NCBI RefSeq assembly: GCF_003076475.1
Contig: NZ_CP020919.1
Location: 868,001 to 932,000 of the forward strand
Direction of reading: 5' to 3'
Length of the DNA stretch: 64,000 nt
From: Flavobacterium kingsejongi
GTDB lineage: Bacteria; Bacteroidota; Bacteroidia; Flavobacteriales; Flavobacteriaceae
Positions 8,972-17,631 of this stretch are shown here, piece by piece. The translations under genes and the position numbers were made by a program. Numbering within the stretch: the stretch's first letter is position 1; every line of letters starts with the position of its first letter. The notes under the pieces were generated by a model. The model was not told where the DNA came from. It saw only the letters and a list, made by a program, of their open reading frames with translations, and ran no database searches.

Positions 8972-9460
8972 ATGCCAGACCGCAACAAGATTCCCCGCCG
9001 TATTATCACCGGAAAACAGAATGGTAAATCGGTTATTGTGGAAGATGCCGACACCTCTAATGTCGTCGAACATTTTCCCGGTCTTTTCATCTCCGACCTC
9101 TGGACGACAGACACTATGCCGGTTGTACTCTCTGATACCCATCAGATGCCCAATTATCCCATGCCGCAACTTCCGCACATGGGTTCGCTCTTTCGCCACG
9201 TCATCATTCCGCCGGATAAGGAATTGGGGCTTACGGCAGCACCTGGGCAACCGCACCCGCTTATGCACGAGACAGCCACCCTGGATTATATCATTATTCT
9301 ATCGGGAGAAATTTACCTGATTATGGAAGAAGGAGAAACACTACTACGCGCCGGTGACCTCGTAGTACAACGCGGTACCAATCATGCTTGGAGCAACCGA
9401 TCGGAACAGCCCTGTATACAGATTGCCATTGTCCTGGACGCTGCATTGCCCCTTACATAA
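8972..9460 (+). CDS. Cupin-domain protein
   Basis: A 162-aa protein with one cupin barrel in its C-terminal half: PLMHETATLDYIIILSGEIYLIMEEGETLLRAGDLVVQRGTNHAW (in order, metal-site motif 1 region and motif 2 with G-D-x6-G-T-N-H). The motif 1 His and Glu lie in HETATLDY. The ATG at 8972 directly follows an A-rich stretch; the longer frame upstream to 8873 looks like untranslated leader. The role may be a small-molecule oxygenase, isomerase or sensor; the substrate is unknown. Its 3' end overlaps the convergent recO stop by 8 bp. Confidence 0.8.
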   Translation: MPDRNKIPRRIITGKQNGKSVIVEDADTSNVVEHFPGLFISDLWTTDTMPVVLSDTHQMPNYPMPQLPHMGSLFRHVIIPPDKELGLTAAPGQPHPLMHETATLDYIIILSGEIYLIMEEGETLLRAGDLVVQRGTNHAWSNRSEQPCIQIAIVLDAALPLT

Positions 9461-10166
9461 ACACTTCCCTGAGGACCTCGAGCGATTTCGGCTTTCGGAA
9501 TCCGCTGAGGTGTGCCTCATAATAATTCACCAGGATCCTGAGCAGCAATTGCCGCTCGATGACATGGAAGCTTTTCGGTGCATCGCCCAGACGCAGCCCA
9601 AGCAGCTTTTTAAGGAGTTGTGTTTCATGTTCTGTCAGGCAGCTGATGCCGTGGAATGGGGTAAAAATGCCTTCGTTGATTTCAAAGTAAGGAAAATCAG
9701 AATCGGAAGTGTCCGGGTAAAACCCAAGGTATTTCGTGATTTGAAGCAGTACGATGAGGTGGAAATCGGCCATTTCCTCATGGGTATCCAGCCAGACCAG
9801 AGCCGTCTCGATAAAGTCAAAAAGGCTTTCGTTTTTTTCTTCTTCATGGATGCTGTGGTGTAATACTTCGGAAAGGAAAAGCACAATGGTACTCTTGAGT
9901 ATATTCGTAGGAATCGTCTGGTACGGGATACTGACCCGGACTTCGCGAAAACTTTCCAATGTTCCCTTGTTTTTATGGTTCGCCTCGATTTCCAGAATCA
10001 TCAGCGGCTGGAAATAGGCAATCTTTTGTTTGTTGTTCTTACCGGAAAAGGCATTCTGGACGAAATAGCTTTTCAGGCCATCCGATTGGGTAAAACATTT
10101 GACGATCAGGCTTTTTTCCTTGAACTTCAATGCCGATAGTACTATAGCTTTGGTGGTCACCAACAT
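9453..10166 (-). CDS. recO: DNA repair protein RecO
   Basis: A 237-aa RecO. The N-terminal OB-fold begins TTKAIVLSALKFKEKSLIVKCFT and continues SYFVQNAFSGK. The C-terminal helical part includes LLQITKYLGFYPD, a typical RecO landmark. RecO works with RecR to load RecA on SSB-coated DNA in gap repair. There is no CxxC zinc cluster, as is common in Bacteroidota RecO. It lies just downstream of the PorZ-like gene on the same strand (31 bp gap), so it probably shares that transcript. Confidence 0.92.
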   Translation of the reverse strand: MLVTTKAIVLSALKFKEKSLIVKCFTQSDGLKSYFVQNAFSGKNNKQKIAYFQPLMILEIEANHKNKGTLESFREVRVSIPYQTIPTNILKSTIVLFLSEVLHHSIHEEEKNESLFDFIETALVWLDTHEEMADFHLIVLLQITKYLGFYPDTSDSDFPYFEINEGIFTPFHGISCLTEHETQLLKKLLGLRLGDAPKSFHVIERQLLLRILVNYYEAHLSGFRKPKSLEVLREVFM

Positions 10167-10197
10167 GTGCAGCGGTATTCAATAGGCCGTAGCCCGG

Positions 10198-12504
10198 TTA
10201 TCGGATGATCATGACCTTTTTAACTTTGGTTTCTGTTCCATCATTATCGGATATAAAAATCATATACACCCCGGAAGCGACCCGGTATTTCCCAAAAGCG
10301 GTAGTATTCCATTCGATCGTCCCCCCTTTGGAAACTTCCTCGTGTACCAGGTTGCCTTCGATATCGGTAATTTTCACATTACAGTTCGTCATCAGGCCAC
10401 TGATTTTTACAGTTCCCTGGTATTCCGGACGTACCGGGTTCGGGAACACAATCACATTGTTCAGGTTATCGGTGGGTGCGGTAGCCACCCCTTTAAACGA
10501 AACCATTCCACCATCGGTGGCAAAAAACACTTCTCCGGTGAGTGGATTGATATCGATATCATTGATGGTATTGCCCGGTAAAGGAGAGTTATCTTTCGTA
10601 AAGTGGTACTTGGTCTCCTGCCCATTTGGTGAAACCAAAAAAGCACCAGCACCAGCAGTTCCCACCCACTTATTATTGGAACCATCCACTTCGATATCGG
10701 TGATAAACTGATTGAAAAACAGCTCCTGCGCCAGGTCTTCTTCCAAAATAATAATAGGGTTGGTCGTAAGTTGTGTTTCTGTCAGGAAATTATCCACGCT
10801 GGGTAAAATGCGCAAGCCCTGAGAAGTACCGATCCAGAGTTGGTTCCTTCTGTCTATTGCGATAGCCCTTACATCGATCACCGGCAGGTTTCCCTCATCC
10901 GATCCTTCTGATATCTTTAGTATTTTATTATCGTAATTTTCATTGAACCCGATGACCCCTCCATAATTGGAAGCCAGCCATTTGGTACTATTCTTGTCAA
11001 TCAGTAATTTGGAATAACTATTGGTGTTGGCCACATTCATCACCGGCGCCATCGAATAGGCCTGCCACTGGTTTCCGGGACGCATAACTACCAATCCTTT
11101 TTCGGCTAATGAATTCGTCATCCAAAGATTGCCATTACGGTCGAAAGCACTTCCATTCACACGGGATTCGTTAGGCGCTCCTCCAGTAGCCTGTTGCAAT
11201 CCGCTTCCGTTTGTTGAAGTATTCTGAGGCGTATAGGTCTCGGCCAATACATCATTTTCCAATTGGAGTAAACCGGTAAAATAGGAACTCACATAAGCCA
11301 CTTTGGTATTGGTGGGATGTGGGGTTACATAAACCAGTGATTTGGCTCCCGATAATTCGCTATAGGGAATATGGGTCCAGCCGATATTGGTGGTAAACTT
11401 ACTGATCCCGTAGGCATCCAGCGGATACGGATTATAGGTTCCGTTATAGTCCCCAAAAACACACCACAACAGATTGGAGACTGCCTTGATCCGAAATACA
11501 TTATTCCGTAAAGGCCCACCGGGATAAAAATTATCAAACTGGAACGTATTGCTGATACCACAGGAAAACACGCCATGATCATCCGTACCAACATAAATTG
11601 TATTATTAATAAGGGTACCGGAAGTAAAAACAATGGTTTCGGTGGACGATACCTGCGTAGCTGTAAAGCTCGCTACTACTGCAAATGTCGCACTATACAC
11701 GGTCACTGCTTTTCGGGTGGTCACCACCAGGTATTCTTCCCTGCCCCGGACATCTACAACAGGATCGGGAAAAGAGGCAAATTGCTGAGGGGTGGCTCCA
11801 TTGAAACGGAACTGGGTATTATTGGCGTCGGTCGCGACAATCTGATTGTTAAAAGTGGTCATGTGGATCCAGCTACCGGTATTGAATTGGGACCACTGGC
11901 TAAAATCATTCAGGTTCGGATTGGATAAGCTGGCACTTCGTATTCCATTATTCTGGGTCGCAGCGTAAATCGTATTGTTGAGGACACAGGTCTCAAAAAC
12001 CCGGACTTCCTGCCCGGCAGGGCCAATATAGTAGGTGTCGCCAAATTCGAGTGTCGCCAGGTCGATGACTACAATCCCGAAATCACAGGAAATGTATACT
12101 TTCCCTTCATGCTCTAAGAAATGATTGATCTTTTTTACGTTTGGGGCTACCGGGATCTGGGTTAGGATGTCCACTTTGGTCAGTACGGCATTCGTCGCAT
12201 CGTTGATGACTAACAATAATCCATTTTCATTCCCCACCAATGTTTTCTTGAAGGTATTGCTATGGTAGAGTGCTGTTATATTTTGTGCTTTCAGCCCATC
12301 GACCGAAGTGATGGTTTTAAGCTCCTGCGAAAGGATATTTTTAGAGAAAACGGCATTGGAGCCTGCGGCATATAACCGGCTTTCCGATTCCGCCAGATCC
12401 GTAATGTGATTGTAGGAGAAATAACTTCCCCAGGACTGGTTGATCTGTGCCTGGCCCAAGGCCACGAAGAAGAAGAGCAGAAAGGCAAAAAAATGCTTTT
12501 TCAT
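10198..12504 (-). CDS. porZ: PorZ-like two-propeller protein with T9SS type A C-terminal signal
   Basis: A 768-aa exported protein: signal peptide (FFAFLLFFFVALGQAQ), then beta-propeller repeats with the NxxLWxGTxxG theme (RNQLWIGTSQGLRIL; NKWVGTAGAGAFLV), then a C-terminal type A sorting domain (VFPNPVRPEYQGTVKISG to SGVYMIFIS and KKVMIIR). The architecture and start (SWGSYFSYNHITDLAESESRLYAA) match PorZ, which sits at the cell surface and helps PorU attach anionic lipopolysaccharide to T9SS cargo in Porphyromonas. recO follows directly on the same strand. The PorZ call is from family memory; the propellers and sorting tail are visible. Confidence 0.85.
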   Translation of the reverse strand: MKKHFFAFLLFFFVALGQAQINQSWGSYFSYNHITDLAESESRLYAAGSNAVFSKNILSQELKTITSVDGLKAQNITALYHSNTFKKTLVGNENGLLLVINDATNAVLTKVDILTQIPVAPNVKKINHFLEHEGKVYISCDFGIVVIDLATLEFGDTYYIGPAGQEVRVFETCVLNNTIYAATQNNGIRSASLSNPNLNDFSQWSQFNTGSWIHMTTFNNQIVATDANNTQFRFNGATPQQFASFPDPVVDVRGREEYLVVTTRKAVTVYSATFAVVASFTATQVSSTETIVFTSGTLINNTIYVGTDDHGVFSCGISNTFQFDNFYPGGPLRNNVFRIKAVSNLLWCVFGDYNGTYNPYPLDAYGISKFTTNIGWTHIPYSELSGAKSLVYVTPHPTNTKVAYVSSYFTGLLQLENDVLAETYTPQNTSTNGSGLQQATGGAPNESRVNGSAFDRNGNLWMTNSLAEKGLVVMRPGNQWQAYSMAPVMNVANTNSYSKLLIDKNSTKWLASNYGGVIGFNENYDNKILKISEGSDEGNLPVIDVRAIAIDRRNQLWIGTSQGLRILPSVDNFLTETQLTTNPIIILEEDLAQELFFNQFITDIEVDGSNNKWVGTAGAGAFLVSPNGQETKYHFTKDNSPLPGNTINDIDINPLTGEVFFATDGGMVSFKGVATAPTDNLNNVIVFPNPVRPEYQGTVKISGLMTNCNVKITDIEGNLVHEEVSKGGTIEWNTTAFGKYRVASGVYMIFISDNDGTETKVKKVMIIR

Positions 12505-12526
12505 TTTTTGATACGGAGTTAAAGTA

Positions 12527-12534
12527 CAAATATA
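12527..12534 (-). promoter_or_regulatory. -7 promoter element for porZ-recO
   Basis: On the minus strand this reads TATATTTG, a perfect match to the Bacteroidota -7 consensus TAnnTTTG, 22 bp upstream of the porZ ATG. No convincing -33 TTG was seen. Confidence 0.55.
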
Positions 12535-12607
12535 GCTAAAACGATTTTATTTGCTTTTTCATATCTGCCGTGCTAAATTTTGTAAGAAGGAAACCTTCTA
12601 AAAACAG

Positions 12608-12631
12608 AAAAGCCTTCTTACGAAGGCTTTT
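12608..12631 (-). terminator. Rho-independent terminator for gdhA
   Basis: A perfect 10-bp stem (AAAAGCCTTC / GAAGGCTTTT) with a 4-base loop, followed on the minus strand by TCTGTTTTT. It lies about 20 bp past the gdhA stop. Confidence 0.85.
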
Positions 12632-12651
12632 CCAAATTAAAATGCTGAAAA

Positions 12652-13992
12652 TTATATGATTCCCTGTGCCAGCATAGCATCTGCTACTTTTACAAATCCG
12701 GCAAGGTTGGCTCCTTTTACATAATCTACATAACCATCTTCCTGCATACCATATTTCACACAAGATTCGTGGATATCGGTCATGATTTTTTTCAGGATTC
12801 TGTCTACTTCCTCTGCAGACCATTCTATTCTCAAAGAGTTTTGGGACATCTCAAGACCTGAAGTGGCTACACCACCAGCATTCGAGGCTTTACCCGGAGA
12901 GAATAAAATTTTATTTTGGTGGAAGTATTCCAATGCATCCGGCGTAGTAGGCATATTCGCTCCTTCTACCACACAGATAACACCATTTGCTACTAAGCTT
13001 TTAGCACCATCCAGTTTCAACTCATTTTGCGTTGCACATGGAAGCGCAATATCCACTTTTTGCTGCCAAGGGTGTTTGCCTTCAAAAAACGGCACCCCGT
13101 ATTTATCAGCATACGGTTTAATCGTATCATTATTAGACGCTCTAAGCTCTAACATATAATCGATTTTTTCACCAGATACACCATCAGCATCATAGATATA
13201 ACCATCAGGTCCGGAAAGCGTTACTACTTTAGCACCCAATTCATTGGCTTTGGTTACAGCTCCCCACGCTACGTTCCCAAATCCGGAAACAGCAATGGTT
13301 TTACCTTCAATACCCAATCCTTTAGTTGCCAGCATCGCCTGTAGGAAATATACCGCTCCGAAACCAGTAGCTTGTGGACGGATTAATGATCCACCCCAGG
13401 ACATTCCTTTTCCGGTAATTACACCGGTAAATTCTCCTTTAATTTTTTTGTACATTCCGAACATGTACCCAATCTCACGGGATCCTACACCGATATCTCC
13501 AGCTGGAACGTCTGTGTTTGGCCCTATATATTTGTACAATTCGCTCATGAAGCTATGGCAAAAACGCATGATCTCACCATCAGATTTCCCTTTTGGATCA
13601 AAATCAGATCCTCCCTTAGCACCGCCCATTGGAAGTGTTGTCAGTGCATTTTTGAAAGTTTGCTCGAAAGCTAAGAATTTCATGATGCTCAGGTTGACAG
13701 ACGGGTGGAAACGAAGTCCACCTTTGTAAGGCCCGATTGCAGAATTCATCTGAACTCTGAATCCTCTGTTTACTTGTATTTCTCCTTTATCATCTACCCA
13801 ACATACACGGAAAGTAATTACACGCTCCGGCTCAGTCATTCTCAAAAGGATGTTTTTTCCGTTATAAATATCTTTTTCTGCTATAAAAGGTAGAATGGCT
13901 TCTGCTACCTCCTGTACAGCCTGCATAAATTCAGGCTCATTAGTATTTTTTTTAGCAACTGCTTCAATAAAAGACTTAATATTTTCTTTCAT
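12652..13992 (-). CDS. gdhA: NADP-specific glutamate dehydrogenase
   Basis: A 446-aa hexameric-type glutamate dehydrogenase that interconverts 2-oxoglutarate plus ammonia and glutamate. Visible motifs are KGGLRFHPSVN, FKNALTTLPMGGAKGGSDFDPKGKS (catalytic Lys region) and VPAGDIGVGSREIGYM, then the Rossmann segment VSGFGNVAWGA. Length and KGGSDFDPKGKSD match the NADP-dependent type. The ATG at 13992 begins MKENIKSF; an in-frame alternative 16 codons upstream covers the promoter and palindrome region and is rejected. The leader carries a perfect palindrome (separate entry). Confidence 0.97.
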   Translation of the reverse strand: MKENIKSFIEAVAKKNTNEPEFMQAVQEVAEAILPFIAEKDIYNGKNILLRMTEPERVITFRVCWVDDKGEIQVNRGFRVQMNSAIGPYKGGLRFHPSVNLSIMKFLAFEQTFKNALTTLPMGGAKGGSDFDPKGKSDGEIMRFCHSFMSELYKYIGPNTDVPAGDIGVGSREIGYMFGMYKKIKGEFTGVITGKGMSWGGSLIRPQATGFGAVYFLQAMLATKGLGIEGKTIAVSGFGNVAWGAVTKANELGAKVVTLSGPDGYIYDADGVSGEKIDYMLELRASNNDTIKPYADKYGVPFFEGKHPWQQKVDIALPCATQNELKLDGAKSLVANGVICVVEGANMPTTPDALEYFHQNKILFSPGKASNAGGVATSGLEMSQNSLRIEWSAEEVDRILKKIMTDIHESCVKYGMQEDGYVDYVKGANLAGFVKVADAMLAQGII

Positions 13993-14016
13993 GATTATGA
14001 GATTATTAACGTTTAT

Positions 14017-14028
14017 GAAAACGTTTTC
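14017..14028. promoter_or_regulatory. Perfect 12-bp palindrome in the gdhA leader (candidate operator)
   Basis: GAAAACGTTTTC is self-complementary with a central CG. It lies between the gdhA -7 element and its ATG. This form resembles LacI/GalR-family operators. Binding here would block transcription soon after initiation. No regulator gene is adjacent, so the factor is unknown. Confidence 0.45.
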
Positions 14029-14039
14029 GTTTGTTGTCA

Positions 14040-14047
14040 CAAATATA
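14040..14047 (-). promoter_or_regulatory. -7 promoter element for gdhA
   Basis: Minus-strand TATATTTG, a perfect TAnnTTTG match, 47 bp upstream of the gdhA ATG. This leaves a leader that holds the palindrome at 14017-14028. Confidence 0.5.
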
Positions 14048-14228
14048 CGTCTTATTGAAATATTAGGACATTTTTTTTTGTATTCTCAATGGATTTATTT
14101 TTTTTATAAGAAATCTGTATATTCAATGCGTTTACCATTTATAAATTACCGATTTAATTCATTTTTTCTAACCAAATTCGAGTTTTTATTTATTTTTTTG
14201 TTTTGCTGCATTAACGCGGGATGTTTTA

Positions 14229-14236
14229 TATATTTG
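14229..14236 (+). promoter_or_regulatory. -7 promoter element for the 14259 gene
   Basis: TATATTTG, a perfect TAnnTTTG match, 22 bp before the ATG at 14259. T-rich DNA with TTTTG lies upstream, but the spacing to it is longer than usual. Confidence 0.5.
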
Positions 14237-14258
14237 TGCCGTAATTATTTAGGCCTTT

Positions 14259-15041
14259 ATGACACCCCCGAAAAAGATCCTTTTTTGCATTCCCTTTATA
14301 CTGAGTCTGTTCTCCCCGGCTTTTTCCCAATCAGGAACCGGCCTTACCCATGAGATCGGTGTGGTCGTAGGACCTGTTGCTTTACAGTCGGATTATGGTG
14401 AACGCAGGGATTTTGATACGAATAAAGGAAATACAGGTATTGCTGTAGGACTGGTGTATTTTATGGGATTTGAATACCTGACCAATTACCGCCTGAATTA
14501 TTTTGAAGACCACTTTAAATTAAAGGCAGAGTTATCCTATACCAAAACGGATCTCAAACATTTTGGAAAATATGTAGAAGAAAGCAAGACTTCTGTTTTT
14601 GCACAACAGCTTCGCGCCATGCGGGGAAGTTCCAAAACAACCAATGCCGGAGTAGAGTTAGTCTATTTCCCGTTTAGCCTTAAAGATTACGGCTACAACA
14701 GTATGAGCTTTGCACCTTATGCAAGTTTTGGAGCACAAGCCACTCATTATACTACTGAAGCCCGATCGTATAACGGCCCGCTGACCCCACTGAACACCCC
14801 TGAAAAATACCGCAATGGCTACCGCAATACTTCCGATTATGCCTTATCTATTGTGGGCAGTATCGGGACACGTTATAAAATCAATGCCAATTCCGACCTG
14901 ATTGCCGACCTGCGCCTGCAGTATTTCAACTCGGACTGGATTGATGGATTACGGCCTGACCCTGCTATTTACAAAGAAAATAAAGCCAATGACTGGCTGG
15001 CCTGGTTTACGGTAGGCTACGTCTATTATCTGCCGGAATAA
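14259..15041 (+). CDS. Predicted outer-membrane beta-barrel protein
   Basis: A 260-aa protein with a signal peptide (ILFCIPFILSLFSPAFSQ, cleavage near residue 24). The rest is amphipathic strand pairs with aromatic girdle residues (IGVVVGPVALQSDYG, MSFAPYASFGAQATHY, SIVGSIGTRYKI) and ends WLAWFTVGYVYYLPE, as expected for a barrel. I associate this sequence with a conserved Flavobacteriia family found next to gdhA, but am not sure of its name. It is divergent from gdhA and ends at a strong bidirectional terminator. Confidence 0.75.
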   Translation: MTPPKKILFCIPFILSLFSPAFSQSGTGLTHEIGVVVGPVALQSDYGERRDFDTNKGNTGIAVGLVYFMGFEYLTNYRLNYFEDHFKLKAELSYTKTDLKHFGKYVEESKTSVFAQQLRAMRGSSKTTNAGVELVYFPFSLKDYGYNSMSFAPYASFGAQATHYTTEARSYNGPLTPLNTPEKYRNGYRNTSDYALSIVGSIGTRYKINANSDLIADLRLQYFNSDWIDGLRPDPAIYKENKANDWLAWFTVGYVYYLPE

Positions 15042-15050
15042 ACTATAACA

Positions 15051-15095
15051 AAAAAAGAAGCCCCGATAAAGATGATTTATCGGGGCTTCTTTTTT
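15051..15095. terminator. Bidirectional terminator, 20-bp stem
   Basis: A perfect inverted repeat of 20 bp (A-tract plus GAAGCCCCGATAAA and its complement) with a 5-base loop GATGA, ending in T-runs on both strands. It sits between the convergent barrel gene and metB. Confidence 0.9.
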
Positions 15096-15109
15096 AAGCT
15101 TCAGGAAAT

Positions 15110-16252
15110 TTATTCGAAAGCCTGTTTCAGGTCTTCCAGTAAATCTTCAATATCTTCTACTCCAACGCTAAGGCGAACCAAATCATCAGAGATACCAATT
15201 TCTTTACGTTTGTCTTCCGGAATAGAAGCATGTGTCATCAACGCAGGGTGATTGGCCAGTGACTCTACCCCACCCAACGATTCTGCCAGGGTAAAAACTT
15301 CCAGTTTCTCTAAGAAACGGATTGCATCTTCTTTTTTACCGGAAGTAAATGTGAAAGATACCATACCGCCAAATCCGTTTTTCATTTGCTTCTTCGCAAT
15401 TTCATGGAACGGGTGTGATGGAAGCCCCGGATAAAATACCGTTTTCACTTTGGGGTGATTGCTCAGGTATTCCGTAACTTTTTCACCATTTTCACAATGA
15501 CGCTGTACTCTCAAATGCAGGGTTTTTATCCCTCTAAGCACCAAAAAGGAATCCTGTGGCCCTAAAGTGGCTCCGGTAGCAAATTGCTGGAAGTGCAGTT
15601 GTTCGCCCAATGCTTCATCTTTTACGATCAAAGCACCCGCAATAACATCAGAATGTCCACCCAGGTATTTTGTTGCCGAATGCATCACAATATCAGCTCC
15701 TAAGTCCAATGGTTTTTGCAAATAAGGCGTTGCAAAAGTATTATCGACTGCAAAAAGAATGTTATTCGCTTTGGTGATTTCAGCGATTGCAGCAATATCA
15801 GCCAGTTTCATTAGAGGATTGGTTGGGGTTTCTACCCATACCAATTTGGTATTTTCATTGATCAGCGATTTGAATTTCTCCAGATCGTTCATGTCTACAA
15901 AATGGAATTTTATACCGGAATCCTTATAGATACGGGTAAACATTCTATAGGTACCTCCATATAAGTCGTCCATGGCAATAATTTCATCACCGGCTTTAAA
16001 CGAACGTAAAACGCAGTCCGTTGCCGCCAATCCAGATGAAAAAGCAAGGCCACGGGTACCGTTTTCAATACTCGCTAAGGCATTTTCCAATGCGGTTCTT
16101 GTAGGATTTGCAGCGCGGCTGTACTCATAACCGCTATGTACGCCAGGGCTTTTCTGTATAAAGGTCGAGGTCTGATAAACTGGTGGCATTACAGCTCCAG
16201 TACTTGGATCTGGTTCCTGCCCTCCGTGAATAACTTTCGTGTTAAACTTCAT
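15110..16252 (-). CDS. metB: Cystathionine gamma-synthase/lyase family PLP enzyme
   Basis: A 380-aa Cys/Met-metabolism PLP enzyme. Visible features are YEYSRAANPTRTALE, the SSGLAATDCVL block, VDNTFATPYLQKPLDLGAD, the PLP lysine in SATKYLGGHSD, and the C-terminal SLGGVESLANHPALMTH with RLSVGVEDIEDL. It would act in transsulfuration, either making cystathionine from an activated homoserine or cleaving it. Synthase and lyase are hard to tell apart by sequence, so the symbol is provisional. It stands alone, bounded by its own -7 element and a strong terminator. Confidence 0.88.
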   Translation of the reverse strand: MKFNTKVIHGGQEPDPSTGAVMPPVYQTSTFIQKSPGVHSGYEYSRAANPTRTALENALASIENGTRGLAFSSGLAATDCVLRSFKAGDEIIAMDDLYGGTYRMFTRIYKDSGIKFHFVDMNDLEKFKSLINENTKLVWVETPTNPLMKLADIAAIAEITKANNILFAVDNTFATPYLQKPLDLGADIVMHSATKYLGGHSDVIAGALIVKDEALGEQLHFQQFATGATLGPQDSFLVLRGIKTLHLRVQRHCENGEKVTEYLSNHPKVKTVFYPGLPSHPFHEIAKKQMKNGFGGMVSFTFTSGKKEDAIRFLEKLEVFTLAESLGGVESLANHPALMTHASIPEDKRKEIGISDDLVRLSVGVEDIEDLLEDLKQAFE

Positions 16253-16283
16253 ATAAATAGTTTTAATTTCATGAATTATTCGA

Positions 16284-16291
16284 CAAATTTA
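16284..16291 (-). promoter_or_regulatory. -7 promoter element for metB
   Basis: Minus-strand TAAATTTG, a perfect TAnnTTTG match, 31 bp upstream of the metB ATG. Confidence 0.45.
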
Positions 16292-16356
16292 CTCTATAAT
16301 TTTGGTGTGACCAATTCCCAAAGTCTTACCTTTATGCATAATTTAACTTTCCTGCC

Positions 16357-17100
16357 ATGAAAAAAATACTTTCAATTGCCGTAGTTGCCCTCCTTTTCGC
16401 AAGCTGTGCCAAAGAAGAACTGAGTTTCACTTCCGCAACCTACGAGAAAAAATCTACGCTTCCGTGCAAGGAAAATTGTACTGCCGCCACTTTGGTCATA
16501 CCCGTAGCTGAAAATGCCGGCATCGTATCGGACAGCATCAACCAGACGATCTTCAATACCCTTCGCAATATTGTCTACTTTGGAGAAACACCTTCAAATG
16601 CAAAAAACTACAATGAATTAGTAGATTCCTTTATCGGCTCCTATGACGACATGAAGAAAAAATTTCCGGATGAGACCTTTGGCTGGGAGGCGAAAGTAAA
16701 AGGCAGCGTGAAATATGAATCGGATAGCATCGTGAATATTGAACTCGAGCATTATACCTTTACCGGAGGCGCTCATGGCTACAGCGGATTACGCTCCCTT
16801 ATCTTCAATCGCCAAACGGGTAAATTAATTCCGAACGACCAACTTTTTAAAGACCGGAATGCCTTTAAAGCCTTTGCTGAACAAAAATTCCGTGCGTTAT
16901 ATAAAATCCCAAGTGGTCCGATCAATGCTACCGGGCTGATGTTTGAAGACGAGAAATTCCATCTCCCGCAAAACATCTTCTATACCGACAAAGGACTGCT
17001 CTTGTATTACAACCTCTACGAAGTTGCTTCCTATGCCGACGGCGCTAAAGAAGTGCTGCTTTCTTATGATGAAGTACAACCCTACCTGAAAACGAAATAA
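16357..17100 (+). CDS. DUF4163/DUF3298 lipoprotein
   Basis: A 247-aa predicted lipoprotein with lipobox LFASC (Cys near residue 17). The N-terminal half fits DUF4163 (strands LPCKENCTAATLVIPV, ending VNIELEHYTFTGGAHGYSG). The HYTFTGGAHG motif leads into the DUF3298 half (SLIFNRQTGKLIPNDQLFK, then LLLYYNLYEVASYADGAKEVLLSYDEVQPYL). The same architecture occurs in anti-sigma-linked and peptidoglycan-related proteins such as RsiV; the role here is unknown. It ends 3 bp before the convergent DinB-like gene. Confidence 0.85.
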   Translation: MKKILSIAVVALLFASCAKEELSFTSATYEKKSTLPCKENCTAATLVIPVAENAGIVSDSINQTIFNTLRNIVYFGETPSNAKNYNELVDSFIGSYDDMKKKFPDETFGWEAKVKGSVKYESDSIVNIELEHYTFTGGAHGYSGLRSLIFNRQTGKLIPNDQLFKDRNAFKAFAEQKFRALYKIPSGPINATGLMFEDEKFHLPQNIFYTDKGLLLYYNLYEVASYADGAKEVLLSYDEVQPYLKTK

Positions 17101-17103
17101 GTA

Positions 17104-17559
17104 TCAGACCCTTTTTTTCAGCTGCAATATGATCCCCATGTGCACGCCCTCATGAAAGATATTAAAGCGGGCTGCATCATGGACATTTTTCACGGTAAAT
17201 CCCGATGTGGTAGTAAACGCATTGTAGTTTTCAAAAACACCATCCATAAAATCGTTTTTGGTATGTTCCAGCGTAGAAAACAAAAATTCTTTGATCTGCA
17301 CCAATTCCTCGACCGTACAATTCTTTTCGGGTCGGGTACCGCGTTTGTAGCGGGACACCAGTTCGTCGGGAATAACCATTGGCAGTCCGGAAAGATGGTA
17401 CAACAGCATCTGCTGTACTACGATCACGTGAGCGACATTCCAGATCAGGTTGTTTGAAAATCCTATTGGTATTTCATTCAGTTGCTCCAACGAATGCGTA
17501 TCGAGTATTGCCAGTAAATTGTTTCGGCTTGACAGTGTAATATCAAAAGTGATGTCCAT
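17104..17559 (-). CDS. DinB-like four-helix protein
   Basis: A 151-aa DinB/YfiT-type helical protein. The three metal-site His positions are recognisable: IWNVAHVIVVQQ near residue 44 and FHEGVHMGIILQL near 136-141. Members include thiol-dependent transferases and many proteins of unknown role. It converges tail to tail with the lipoprotein gene. A DinB-type domain also occurs in EgtB in this window, but there is no sign of a link. Confidence 0.82.
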   Translation of the reverse strand: MDITFDITLSSRNNLLAILDTHSLEQLNEIPIGFSNNLIWNVAHVIVVQQMLLYHLSGLPMVIPDELVSRYKRGTRPEKNCTVEELVQIKEFLFSTLEHTKNDFMDGVFENYNAFTTTSGFTVKNVHDAARFNIFHEGVHMGIILQLKKRV

Positions 17560-17631
17560 TGTTTTATTTTTTTATAAATTTATCTTTTTTCATTTTCAAA
17601 AATCATTTCTTTGTACAGAAAATTATAGGCC

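Noticed and set aside
8771..9268. 165-aa minus-strand ORF across the HxlR and cupin genes
   Set aside because: It overlaps both real genes out of frame and shows no family pattern.
9453..9460. 8-bp overlap between the cupin and recO genes
   Set aside because: A tail-to-tail overlap of this size is ordinary in compact genomes.
10205..10711. 168-aa plus-strand ORF
   Set aside because: Antisense to porZ; the T9SS tail on the minus strand is far better supported.
13895..14353. 152-aa plus-strand ORF before the barrel gene
   Set aside because: It covers the gdhA start and its promoter region; Phe-rich, typical of AT-rich spacer.
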